DNA from: Meiothermus sp.
Lineage (GTDB): Bacteria; Deinococcota; Deinococci; Deinococcales; Thermaceae
Reading direction: 5' to 3'
Assembly (NCBI RefSeq): GCF_026004115.1
Contig: NZ_BPIM01000001.1
Location: forward strand, 62,001-126,000
Length of the DNA: 64,000 bases
Shown: piece by piece, positions 1 through 9,300 of the stretch
Numbering within the stretch: position 1 is the first letter of the stretch
Layout: each line of letters begins with the position of its first letter
Position numbers and translations under genes: made by a program
Notes under the pieces: generated by a model
Databases searched by the model: none
Told to the model about the DNA's origin: nothing
What the model saw: the letters and a program-made list of their open reading frames with translations, nothing else

Positions 1-246
1 CTGCACCAGCCCTACCGGGCGCATCTGATGCCGGGCCTCGAGGCGACACTTGAACAGGTTTATGCTGCGGGTGCGCTGGCAGCTTTTGTAGGGGGGGCCG
101 GCCCGACCCTGGCTGCACTGGCCGAAATCCACCATACAGAGGCCATTCGCGGGGCCATGCAAGGCTATGTGGGGCAAGGCTCCACCCTGGTGCTGGGGCT
201 GGGGGAGGGTTTGCGGTGGAAGGCAGTTTCGGTACCATCCCGCTGA
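1..246 (+). CDS. thrB: Homoserine kinase, C-terminal part
   Basis: The frame is open from the first base, so the gene begins upstream of the window and only about 81 C-terminal residues are visible. The visible part has the GHMP-kinase C-terminal pattern of homoserine kinase: an HQPYR segment, then a glycine-rich stretch (FVGGAGPTLAAL) equivalent to the family's GSGPS-type motif. The family phosphorylates L-homoserine on the path to threonine. The stop codon lies 31 bp inside the following gene, so the two are probably co-transcribed. The identification rests on a short stretch. Confidence 0.72.
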   Translation: MHQPYRAHLMPGLEATLEQVYAAGALAAFVGGAGPTLAALAEIHHTEAIRGAMQGYVGQGSTLVLGLGEGLRWKAVSVPSR

Positions 247-965
247 GCGATGTCCTGGAGATGATCCACGCCAACCGTGGAACCGGGGTTTTGCACCTGG
301 ATAGCGGCAAACTCCCCTTGCATTTGCACTTTGAGGAGGGCGAGGTGGTCGGGGGGGGCATCCTGGACTGGGAGGGCTTCGAGGCCATCTCGACCTTCCC
401 GCTGCACCCCGAACAAGGCCACTTCAAGTTTGAAGCAGACCATGTTCAGGGCCATCCGCTGATGCCCTTCAAGGCCTTCATGGGAGAATGGGCCCGCATG
501 AACGACCAGTGGGCCCGCTTTCGCAGTGTGCTGGACTCCCCCAGCCGGGTTCTGGAAACCCCCCGGGCGATAGAGCCTTTTGCGGTCTTTGTGGGGGGCA
601 AAAGTGTGCGTGCTGCGGCTAAGAGCTGGGGGGTTCCACTCATCATCGCCACCGAACGGGCCTGGCGAGGGCTGCGGGAGGGCGACCTGACCAAACTGCG
701 CAAATACGCCTGGTTTGCCCTGCGCATCCGCCACCCTTCGGCCCGCCGAACCCAGGCGGGCATCCGCGACCCCAGGGATATGACAGTATTGCTGGATGGC
801 AGCCGCAACCTTGGCGAGCTTATACACGCTGGACTTCCCATCGCCCAGGTTCGCAACTACCTGATCCAGCGCATCAGCAGTGGAGAACTCGAGGCCCCCG
901 GAAGGGGATGGATTCTGCGCGACCTGCTGTGGGAAATCGAGGCTGAACAGAACCCGCAGAAGTAG
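216..965 (+). CDS. DUF4388 domain protein
   Basis: This 249-residue protein starts with GTG at 216, behind a GGGGGAGGG ribosome-binding site at 201-209, and overlaps the end of thrB by 31 bp. Residues 1-100 fit the DUF4388 (PATAN-type) fold, a small domain often tied to GTPase or two-component signalling: a short opening (GSFGTIPLSDVLEMIHANRG) followed by a strand-rich segment (GVLHLDSG, LHFEEGEVVGG). The C-terminal 120 residues are helical and resemble the winged-helix tail found in some members. No catalytic residues or membrane segments are seen. The role is unknown. The overlap with thrB suggests translational coupling, not a shared pathway. Confidence 0.68.
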   Translation: MEGSFGTIPLSDVLEMIHANRGTGVLHLDSGKLPLHLHFEEGEVVGGGILDWEGFEAISTFPLHPEQGHFKFEADHVQGHPLMPFKAFMGEWARMNDQWARFRSVLDSPSRVLETPRAIEPFAVFVGGKSVRAAAKSWGVPLIIATERAWRGLREGDLTKLRKYAWFALRIRHPSARRTQAGIRDPRDMTVLLDGSRNLGELIHAGLPIAQVRNYLIQRISSGELEAPGRGWILRDLLWEIEAEQNPQK

Positions 966-997
966 TCCAGAAGAAGCACCACGATTCTTGTGCGCGG

Positions 998-1109
998 GTA
1001 ACTTTTTTTGCGGTACGTTTTGAAACACGTTGATTGTCCAAAATTGCGATCTGCAGCCCATTGGGAGGCACTGAAGTGCATGCTGAATTCTTGGTTACCA
1101 GACCACTAG
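998..1109 (+). repeat. Interspersed intergenic repeat, copy 1
   Basis: A 112-bp segment upstream of metH that recurs, diverged, at 28446-28559 in the same orientation. About four-fifths of positions agree, and shared blocks include GCGGTACGTTTTGAA and TTGATTG. Both copies start with GTAACTT and a T-run and end in CCACTAG. Neither copy contains a convincing gene. The rest of the gap between 966 and 1282 shows only the metH promoter. Confidence 0.7.
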
Positions 1110-1269
1110 CGGTCGCAAGCGTTCTGGCCGATGAGATGAGGCCTATCTCAAGCCGGGCAACCTGCACAAACCCTGCCAGTCTCAGTGACTATCGGCAATG
1201 GGCGATCTGCTATCGGTTATGGACTTTAGACAAACCACCCTCCGCCTTTAGCTTTGGTATACCGTGTCC

Positions 1270-1275
1270 TACAAT
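1270..1275 (+). promoter_or_regulatory. -10 element of a leaderless metH promoter
   Basis: TACAAT lies 7 nt before a GTG codon at 1283. This spacing matches the leaderless promoters known in Deinococcus-Thermus and recurs before many genes in this window. No Shine-Dalgarno sequence precedes the GTG. The -35 match is weak (TTTAGC, 17 bp upstream). Confidence 0.5.
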
Positions 1276-1282
1276 AGCTCTT

Positions 1283-4200
1283 GTGAGTGTAAGCGCACCG
1301 CGTGACTTCTTCGCCGAGCAAGGCATCGAACCTCTGACGGCCCAGGGCTACCGGCGGGCGGCCCGGGTAGAGGCTTTCCCGTATCTGAAGGCCCTTTCGG
1401 AGCGGGTGCTGGTCTACGACGGGGCCATGGGCACGGAAATTTTCAAGTACAACCTGAGCGACGCGGATTATGGGGGCGAGCAGTATAGCGGTTGTCCTGA
1501 AATTTTGAACCGCACCCGCCCGGATGTGATCGGTGCGATACACCGCAGCTACCTCGAGGTCGGCGCGGACGTAATCGAGACCAACACCTTTGGCTGCTTG
1601 CCCCATGTGCTTTCCGAGTACGGCCTGGAGGCCGAGGCCGAAGACCTGGCCTTTGCCGCCGCCCAGATTGCCCGGGAGGCCGCTGAGGCGTACTCGAGCA
1701 AAAAGCCCCGCTTTGTGGCGGGGTCGCTGGGGCCCGGCACCAAGCTCATCTCGCTGGGGCAGATTGGCTGGGGTGAAATGTTCGAGTCCTACCGCACCGG
1801 TGCCCGGGGCCTCATACAGGGCGGGGTGGACCTGCTCATTATCGAGACCTGCCAGGACATCTTGCAGGTACGCTGCGCGGTGCTGGCCGCCCGGCAGGCC
1901 ATGCAGGACGCCGCTCGCGAGGTGCCGCTGCAGGTGCAGGTAACGTTCGAGGCCACCGGCACTCTGCTGGTCGGCACCGATGACAGCGCCGCCCTGACCG
2001 TGCTGGAGAGCCTGCCGGTAGATGTGGTCGGGATCAACTGTGCCGTAGGCCCCGACCTTATGGACTCGCACATCCGCCATTTCTGCCAGCACAGCACCCG
2101 CTGGGTGAGCTGCCTGCCCAACGCGGGCCTGCCCCGCAACGAGGGGGGCAAGGCGGTATTTGACCTCACCCCCGCCGAACTAGCCCGCTGGCAGCTCAAG
2201 TTTGTGCAGGAGTACGGCCTGAACGTAGTAGGGGGGTGTTGCGGAACCGGCCCTGCGCACATCCGGGCGCTGGCCGAGGCCCTACACGGAAAAGACATTC
2301 CTGCTCTGCGCCATAGCCAGCCAACCCCCAGCGCCTCTCCTTTGGGCCAGGTCGCTAGCCTCTACCAGAGCGTGCCGCTCAAGCAAGATACCGGCATTCT
2401 GATTGTAGGAGAGCGCACCAACGCCACGGGGAGTAAGAAGTTCCGCGAGCTCTTGTTCGCCGGAGACTTCGACGGGATGACCGAACTGGCCGCAGAACAG
2501 GTGGCCGAGGGCGCCCACGTGCTGGACGTATCGGTGGCCTGGACCGGGCGCGACGAAGTGCGCGACATGCGCGAGGTGCTGAGGCGCTTTGCCACCAGCG
2601 TACCTATCCCCATCATGATTGACTCCACCCAGCCCGAGGTGATGGAGGAGGCCCTGCTGCACCTGGGCGGGCGGGCCATTCTGAACTCGGTAAACCTGGA
2701 AGATGGCCTGGAGAAGTTCGACCGGGTGGCAGCCCTGGCCAAGCGCCACGGGGCCGCGCTGGTGGCCCTGACCATCGACGAGGACAAGGAAGCCGGCATG
2801 GCCAAAACGGTGGAGCGCAAAGTGGAGATTGCCCTGCGCATGTACGAGCGCCTCACCCAGGTGCACGGCATTCCGGGGGAGTCCATCCTCTTTGACTTGC
2901 TGACCTTCCCCATCACCCAGGGCGATGAGGACACCCGCAAGCTGGCCTTATGGACCGTTGAGGGTATCCGCCGCTTGCGCGAGCAGCTCCCCGAGGTGGG
3001 TTTCATCCTGGGCATCTCCAACGTTTCGTTTGGGCTCTCGGCGCAGGCCCGGGTGGTGCTTAACTCGGTCTTCCTGGACGAGTGCATCCAGGCCGGCCTG
3101 ACCGCGGCCATTCTGAACGCCGGTAAGATTCTGCCCATTAATCAGATTCCTAAAGAGCAGTACGAGCTGGCCCTGGATCTGATCTACGACCGTCGGCAGT
3201 TTGGCGCGGACGGCGAGGTGACCCACGACCCCCTGTTTGCGTTTGTGGACTACTTCGCCAAGAACAAGGTGGACAAGGCCCTGGCCAAGGATCCGCTGGC
3301 CGGGCTCCCCCTCGAGGAGCGCCTGCAAAAACGCATCATCGAGGGCCGTAAGGTGGGCCTCGAGACCGACCTCGAGCTCGCCCTCACCCGGTACACGCCG
3401 GTAGAGATTATCAACCAGATACTCCTGGAGGGCATGAAGGTGGTGGGTGACCTGTTCGGCGCAGGCAAGATGCAACTGCCCTTTGTGCTGCAAGCCGCCG
3501 AAACCATGAAGGCCGCCGTGCGCTACCTCGAGCCCAAAATGGAAAAGCTGGAAGGCGTGCACAAGGGTACCATGGTACTCGCTACAGTAAAGGGCGATGT
3601 GCACGACATCGGCAAGAACCTGGTGGACATCATCCTCTCCAACAATGGCTACAAGGTGGTCAACCTGGGCATCAAGAAGCCCATCGAGGAGATTCTGGCA
3701 GCGGTAGAAGAGCACCGGCCCGATGCGGTGGGCATGAGCGGCTTGCTGGTCAAGAGCACCGTGGTGATGAAGGAAAACCTGGAGTATATGGCCGCTCGGG
3801 GGGTAAGCCTGCCGGTGGTGCTGGGTGGGGCGGCGCTCAACCGGCATTATGTGGAAAACGACCTGCGCCAGACCTATACCACCGGCCCGGTTTTTTACGC
3901 TTCTGACGCCTTCGACGGTCTGCAACTGATGGAAGAACTGACGGGCCATGCCCCGCCCCGACTCACCAGCCGCGAGGTCAGCGGACACAAATACAAAACC
4001 GCTTACGAGATTTTGCAGGAGAAGCTGATGGCCGGTTCAGAATACATCCCTTCCAACACCCCACCGGCTCCCCGCATCCCCCGGCCCCCCTTTTGGGGGC
4101 GGCGGGTGGTGGATAGGAGCGAGCTCGAGATCGGGGTCATCTCCCGCTACGTCAACAAGAACGCACTCTTCCGGGGGCAGTGGGGCTTTCGCAAGGGCGA

Positions 4201-4930
4201 GATGAGCCAGCCGGAATACGAGGCCTATCTGGAGCGCCTGGCCGAGCCGATGTTCGAGGACATGGTGCTCCAGGCCATGGGTGAAGGCTGGCTCGAGCCC
4301 GCCGTGGTCTATGGCTACTGGCCTGTGGCCTCGGATAAAAACGAACTGATCGTCTTTGACCCGGCCACTGGGGCCGAGCGCTTCCGCTTCAACTTCCCCC
4401 GCCAGATGGGCGCGGGCTCCCGCCACTTGTGCATCGCCGACTTCTTCCGCCCCCGCTACGCCGATCCCCTGAGCCAGGAGCAAGACTGGATTCCACAGGC
4501 GGCCTGGGATAATGGCGCCCGCGACGTGCTGGCCGCCCAGGTAGTCACCATGGGCCGCAAGGTCTCGGAGGTAGCTCAGGCGTTGTTCCAGTCCGATGCC
4601 TATCAGGATTACCTGTATTTGCATGGCTTCTCGGTGGAGATGGCCGAGGCCCTGGCCGAGTACTGGCACAAGCGCATCCGACAGCAGTTGGACATTGCCC
4701 AAGGCGACGCCACAAACCTGGAGGAGCTTTTCCGGCAGGGCTACCAGGGCAGCCGCTACAGCTTTGGCTACCCGGCCTGCCCTCGCCTAGAAGACCAGCG
4801 CTATTTGCAAGACCTGCTCCAGTGGCAGGAAATTGGGGTCGAGTTAAGCGAAGAGTACCAGCTTCACCCCGAGCAATCCACCAGCGCTATCGTGGTACAC
4901 CATCCCTCGGCGCGCTATTTCAACCTGTAA
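1283..4930 (+). CDS. metH: Cobalamin-dependent methionine synthase
   Basis: MetH transfers the methyl group of 5-methyltetrahydrofolate to homocysteine through methylcobalamin. All four modules are present: homocysteine domain (about 40-330, with DGAMGT and the zinc cysteines in INCAVG and GGCCGTG), pterin domain (about 365-620, GERTNATGSKKF), B12 domain (about 670-900, GDVHDIGKN with His774 as the lower cobalt ligand) and AdoMet reactivation domain (about 960-1200, YSFGYPACP). I chose GTG 1283 over an upstream in-frame ATG at 1034. The upstream stretch overlaps an interspersed repeat, TACAAT sits 7 nt before the GTG, and the resulting 1215 residues match E. coli MetH (1227). There are about 40 residues before the first domain. 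No B12 or SAM riboswitch is seen upstream. Confidence 0.95.
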   Translation: MSVSAPRDFFAEQGIEPLTAQGYRRAARVEAFPYLKALSERVLVYDGAMGTEIFKYNLSDADYGGEQYSGCPEILNRTRPDVIGAIHRSYLEVGADVIETNTFGCLPHVLSEYGLEAEAEDLAFAAAQIAREAAEAYSSKKPRFVAGSLGPGTKLISLGQIGWGEMFESYRTGARGLIQGGVDLLIIETCQDILQVRCAVLAARQAMQDAAREVPLQVQVTFEATGTLLVGTDDSAALTVLESLPVDVVGINCAVGPDLMDSHIRHFCQHSTRWVSCLPNAGLPRNEGGKAVFDLTPAELARWQLKFVQEYGLNVVGGCCGTGPAHIRALAEALHGKDIPALRHSQPTPSASPLGQVASLYQSVPLKQDTGILIVGERTNATGSKKFRELLFAGDFDGMTELAAEQVAEGAHVLDVSVAWTGRDEVRDMREVLRRFATSVPIPIMIDSTQPEVMEEALLHLGGRAILNSVNLEDGLEKFDRVAALAKRHGAALVALTIDEDKEAGMAKTVERKVEIALRMYERLTQVHGIPGESILFDLLTFPITQGDEDTRKLALWTVEGIRRLREQLPEVGFILGISNVSFGLSAQARVVLNSVFLDECIQAGLTAAILNAGKILPINQIPKEQYELALDLIYDRRQFGADGEVTHDPLFAFVDYFAKNKVDKALAKDPLAGLPLEERLQKRIIEGRKVGLETDLELALTRYTPVEIINQILLEGMKVVGDLFGAGKMQLPFVLQAAETMKAAVRYLEPKMEKLEGVHKGTMVLATVKGDVHDIGKNLVDIILSNNGYKVVNLGIKKPIEEILAAVEEHRPDAVGMSGLLVKSTVVMKENLEYMAARGVSLPVVLGGAALNRHYVENDLRQTYTTGPVFYASDAFDGLQLMEELTGHAPPRLTSREVSGHKYKTAYEILQEKLMAGSEYIPSNTPPAPRIPRPPFWGRRVVDRSELEIGVISRYVNKNALFRGQWGFRKGEMSQPEYEAYLERLAEPMFEDMVLQAMGEGWLEPAVVYGYWPVASDKNELIVFDPATGAERFRFNFPRQMGAGSRHLCIADFFRPRYADPLSQEQDWIPQAAWDNGARDVLAAQVVTMGRKVSEVAQALFQSDAYQDYLYLHGFSVEMAEALAEYWHKRIRQQLDIAQGDATNLEELFRQGYQGSRYSFGYPACPRLEDQRYLQDLLQWQEIGVELSEEYQLHPEQSTSAIVVHHPSARYFNL

Positions 4931-4979
4931 TACCAGATTCGGTTATTTCGGCGCCGGATGGCGGCGAACTAACCGGGCC

Positions 4980-5053
4980 GAAGTTATCCGCGTAGCGGAG
5001 GGCGATACCGCCCCTTGGAAGTTATCCGCGTAGCGGAGGGCGTAAGCCCCTTG
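4980..5053 (+). repeat. Two tandem copies of a 36-38 bp repeat
   Basis: Units 4980-5017 and 5018-5053 share GAAGTTATCCGCGTAGCGGA, then GGGCG, a short variable segment and CCCCTTG. Each unit contains the self-complementary stretch TCCGCGTAGCGGA, which can fold into a small hairpin. They lie in the gap between metH and purK, which converge, so they might act as terminators or be an inert intergenic repeat. Confidence 0.7.
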
Positions 5054-5100
5054 GAAGGCAGACGCTTTCTTCGCCGACCGTTCGGAAGGGGTGTGCTCTA

Positions 5101-5159
5101 GGATTCAAAAAGATAGCCTCTGGGGGATCTTTGGTTTGGATGATTATCTTTTTGAATCC
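5101..5159. repeat. Perfect 15-bp inverted repeat across the purK stop codon
   Basis: GGATTCAAAAAGATA at 5101-5115 is exactly complementary to 5145-5159, with a 29-nt loop. The right arm encodes the last codons of purK. The arms are AT-rich with no T-run after the stem, so a classical terminator is not certain. It may end transcription from both metH and purK. Confidence 0.6.
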
Positions 5160-6268
5160 GGTATAAAGGGTGAGGTTTCCTGATTCAACATAGCCTCCAA
5201 TGCTTGTAGCCTCGCTTCCAGCGCATCTCGGGTATCGGCCCGCAGGGTCATGTGCCCCACCTTACGCCCGGGGCGCACCTCCTTGCCGTACCAGTGCAGG
5301 TGGGCCCCGGGAATTTCCAGCACGCGCATAGGGTTGGGCTGCAAACCAATCAGGTTCAGCATGGCCGAGTGGCCCCGGGCTGCCGTAGAACCTAAGGGTA
5401 GGCCCAGTACAGCCCGCAGGTGGTTTTCGAACTGGCTGGTCTCGGCTCCTTCAATCGTCCAGTGGCCCGAATTGTGCACCCGGGGGGCCATCTCGTTGGC
5501 CCAAAGAACGCCCTCGACCTCGAACAGCTCGATGGCCAGCACCCCCACATAGTCCAGTTTTTCCATCACCCGCAGGGCAAGGTGCTCGGCCTCGTGCTGT
5601 AGACGGGCCGGGGTGGCCGGGGCAGGGGCCAGGCTTTTGCGAAGGATGCCGCCCTTGTGGTGGTTTTCCACCAGGGGATAAAAAGCCACCTGACCGCTTC
5701 GGCTGCGCACCGCCAGAATGGACAGCTCGCGCTCGAAGGGCACAAAAGCTTCCAGAATAAGGGGCTGTCCCCCGAGCTGTAGCCAGGCGGTCTCGAGGTC
5801 GTTCGACGAACGCAGCAGCTTCTGGCCCTTGCCGTCGTAGCCCAGCCGCCGAGTTTTGAGTATGGCCGGAAAGCCGGTGCGCTCGAGGCCATCCAGCAGG
5901 TCGTTTTGGGTCAGCACCGGATAAAACAAGGGGGTAGGAATACCCAGCCCCTGAAAAAAGGTCTTTTCGTCCAGTCGATCCTGCGCTACCTCGAGGGCTG
6001 CCGGCGGCGGGTAAACGGGTCGGCGTTCGGCCAGCCAGTTCGCCGCCCCCACCGGTACGTTCTCGAACTCGTAGGTGATGAGCTCGAGGCCCTCGGCAAA
6101 GCGGCCCAACACCGCTTCGTCGGCATAATCGCCCTGCACCAGCTCGGCCAACTGGCCCGCCGGAGCCTCCGCCACCCGATCCAAGAAGCGAAAGCGCAGC
6201 CCCAGGGGGTACCCTGCCAGGGCCAGCATTCTTCCCAGTTGTCCACCGCCCAGAACCCCTATCCGCAC
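5144..6268 (-). CDS. purK: N5-carboxyaminoimidazole ribonucleotide synthase
   Basis: PurK uses ATP and bicarbonate to carboxylate AIR to N5-CAIR in purine synthesis; PurE, encoded at 9831-10337, then converts N5-CAIR to CAIR. The 374 residues have the ATP-grasp layout: an N-terminal GVLGGGQLGRML, the central TRRLGYDGKGQ loop, and the C-terminal EMAPRVHNSGHWTIEGAETSQFE signature. The start is GTG at 6268, preceded by TAGGCT and 6 nt, so it is probably leaderless. Although purE and purK are on the same strand, a large signalling gene lies between them. Confidence 0.95.
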   Translation of the reverse strand: MRIGVLGGGQLGRMLALAGYPLGLRFRFLDRVAEAPAGQLAELVQGDYADEAVLGRFAEGLELITYEFENVPVGAANWLAERRPVYPPPAALEVAQDRLDEKTFFQGLGIPTPLFYPVLTQNDLLDGLERTGFPAILKTRRLGYDGKGQKLLRSSNDLETAWLQLGGQPLILEAFVPFERELSILAVRSRSGQVAFYPLVENHHKGGILRKSLAPAPATPARLQHEAEHLALRVMEKLDYVGVLAIELFEVEGVLWANEMAPRVHNSGHWTIEGAETSQFENHLRAVLGLPLGSTAARGHSAMLNLIGLQPNPMRVLEIPGAHLHWYGKEVRPGRKVGHMTLRADTRDALEARLQALEAMLNQETSPFIPDSKR

Positions 6269-6315
6269 ACCTATAGCCTACTCGAGGTAGATGGAAGAGC
6301 CCAACACCCCCGGCA

Positions 6316-6344
6316 GGGTCGGGGCGTAAACCCTCGCAAACCTC
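6316..6344 (+). repeat. 29-bp repeat, copy 1
   Basis: This segment recurs at 58311-58339 with only two mismatches; the shared core is GCGTAAACCCTCGCAAA. Both copies are intergenic and upstream of minus-strand genes (purK here, greA there). Weaker similarity continues into a following GCGCTT-containing stretch. Confidence 0.55.
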
Positions 6345-6391
6345 AGCCAGGAGCGCTTCAAGCGCTTAGTTAGGGTTCACCGAGCCCAGCA

Positions 6392-9300
6392 CTAATCCTC
6401 TGCCTTGATGGCAGGGAGGAACCACCGCTCGATAGACCGCGGCGGCCAGTCTTCAATCGGGGTCGGGTGACCCAACAGGTATCCTTGTACCAAGTCGCAG
6501 TCGTTTTCACCAAGCCACTCGAGTTGCAGCGGGGTTTCGACCCCCTCGGCCACCACCTCGGCCTCGAGGCTGTGCGCCAAATCGATGGCCGCCCGAACCA
6601 GCTTCTCGTCGCGCACGCTGGTGCCCAGGTAGCTAATAAAGCTGCGGTCAATCTTCAGGCGATCCAGCGGAAGCTGGCGCAGGTAGCTCAGCGACGCATA
6701 GCCGCTGCCAAAATCGTCTATAGCCACCCGAACCCCCAGGCCTTTGAATACGCTCAGCACTTTACGGGCCTGTTCGGGTTCACGCAACACCACACTCTCG
6801 GTGATCTCGAGGGTGAGCCAGCGGGGGTCTATTTCAGCGCTGGCCAGTTGCTGCAACAGCTCGCGAACCACCTCGGGCTGCACCAACGACTGGGTGGAGA
6901 TGTTGAGCGACACGTAGTAGCGTTGCCCCGCTTGATGCCAGCTCTTTAGTTGCAACAAACCTTTCTGGAGCGCCAATAGATCCATCTGCTCCACCAGGTG
7001 CACCTCCTCGGCCAGCGGCACGAACTCCGAAGCGCTCAAAACCCTTCCCTGGTAGGGCCAGCACAATAAAGCCTCGGCCCCCTCCAGGCGGCGCTCTTTT
7101 AGGTGCCAGATGGGCTGATAAAGAAGTTGGAGCTGTTGGCCCTGGGTGGCCTTGCGCAGATCTGCCTCGAACTGCAGCCGCTCGTTGGTGTAAGGGCTTT
7201 TGGCCGCATCGTAAACAACCACCCGGCTGCCCGAGTCCTTGGCCTGGTACATGGCAATATCGGCCACCTTGAGCAATTCCACAAAACTACTGCCGTCTTT
7301 GGGAAAGCTGGCAATGCCCACGCTCACGCCCAGGTTGGGCAGGTTGAGCGTAATGTTATCCCCGCCAAGGGCTCCCCGAATGGCTCGAGCCATACGAAAG
7401 GCCACCTGCTGGGCTCGCTCTGCTTCGGTGTTGTACAAAATGCAAGCAAACTCGTCGCCCCCCAGTCGGGCCAGCATATCCTCGGCGCGGAGTTGTTTGC
7501 TCAAGACCTGTGAAACCTCTACCAGCAGCTCATCGCCCACATCATGCCCCAGGGAGTCGTTGACGGTTTTGAAATTATCCAGATCGAGGTACAGCAAGCT
7601 AAGCGGCACATCCTGCTGGGCCGCCCTGGTCAGCAACGCTTCAGCAGCCCGCCGCAGCGCCCGGCGGTTGGGCAGCTTGGTGAGTTCGTCGTGGTAGGCC
7701 ATGTATTCCACATAAGCCTGTTGTTGTTTGCGCTCACTGGTATCCCGCATCCCCACCACAACGCCCTGCAAAGCCCCCAATTCATCCCATACAAAATTAA
7801 CCAGGCTCTCAATCCAAACCCGGTGTCCATCCTTGTGTCGGCAACTGCACTCAATCTTGCAGGCCCGCCGCTCCTGAATGGCTTGGCGGCCCTGCTGCCG
7901 AATGGCCCGCCACTGGGCTGCATCGGCCAGCATCGAAACGGGGCGGCCTACCAGCTCCTCTGGCGCAAAACCCAGGGTCTGCTTTACAGAAGGGGTCGCA
8001 TACTGCACCCTGCCATATGGATCGAGCAGCAAGACCACATCCTGAATGGAGTTGGTAATCTGGCTCAGGCGATACTCGCGTTCCCGTAGGGCTTCTTCGG
8101 CTTGTCGCCGCTCGGTGACGTCGCGCCCACTCACCACGCTACCCGTAGGATTGCCCTTTTCGTCAGTGATGAAGTTGACCAGGGTGTCAATCCAGATATA
8201 GTGGCCCTCGGCGTGCCGGTAACGGCCCTCGAGGCGGTAACCCCCTCCCCCGGCCAGGCCCTGCTCGGCCAGCTGCATGGCCTTGGTGCGGTCTTCGGGC
8301 ACCAGAAAATCGAAAGCCGGCTGACCCAGCATCTGCTCGGGTTTGTACCCCAACAAACGCTCGACCGAGGGGGTGACATAGCGTATATAACCCTTCGAGT
8401 CGGTCAGGGCCACCACATCCTGCATGGCATTGGTAATTTGCCGCAGCATTTGTTCACTTTGGCGGAGTTGTTCCTCGGCCTCGCGTCGGTCTTGAATCTG
8501 GCGAGCACCCAGTACCATACGCAATGGCTGACCCTCCGGGTCGTAGATGAAGTCGAGCTGGGTCTCGAGCCAGATTCTTGAACCATCCCTGTGGCGGTGC
8601 TGGTACTCCAGGCGCAAGGGACGCCGCCCTTCACGGGCCGCCCGCACCGCCTCCAATACCCATCCATGGTCTTCCGGGTCGAAAAAGTCAAAGGCGCTCC
8701 GTCCCAGCAGCTCCTCGGGGTCGTACCCCAGGGCAGCCTTGACCGAAGGGGTCACGTACTCAATGGCTCCTTTCAGGTCGAGCATCATCACCACATCGCG
8801 CATGGAGTTGGCCAGCTCGCGCAAGCGCTGCTCGCTCTCGCGCACGGCCTGCTCGGCCTGGTAACGCTCGGTGACGTCCCGAATCCCTACTACGGCCCCC
8901 TGGAAAACGCCCTCGGGCGAAAAAAGGAAGTTGATGGAAGCCTCCAAAATCCGCTGTCGGCCATCAGGGTGTTGATAGGAAAAGCCCACCTGGGCTAAGT
9001 GTTTTTCGGGTGTGGCCTCGCGGATCATCCGCTCGTAGATGCGCTGTTGTTCTGAATCCAGCAGGCTGTACACCGACCGGCCCACCACCTCTTCTGGCTT
9101 CCATCCGGCCACCGGATATACCGAGGGCGTCGCATACTGAATGAGGGCATTGGCATCGGTCAGCAATACCACGTCCTGCACGGTCTGGACAATCTGGCGC
9201 AGCAGTCTTTCACTTCGTGCATGCTCCTGCTCGGCCTGCTCGAGCGCAGTAATATCTTGCCCGATGGAGGTAGTGCCCACCACCTGCCCCTGCGCGTCGC

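Noticed and set aside
165-1061. Long minus-strand frame opposite the DUF4388 gene
   Set aside because: Shadow of the plus-strand gene, caused by high GC; no start signals or family motifs.
1034-1282. In-frame extension of metH to an ATG at 1034
   Set aside because: The stretch overlaps an interspersed repeat, is not MetH-like, and a leaderless promoter sits just before GTG 1283.
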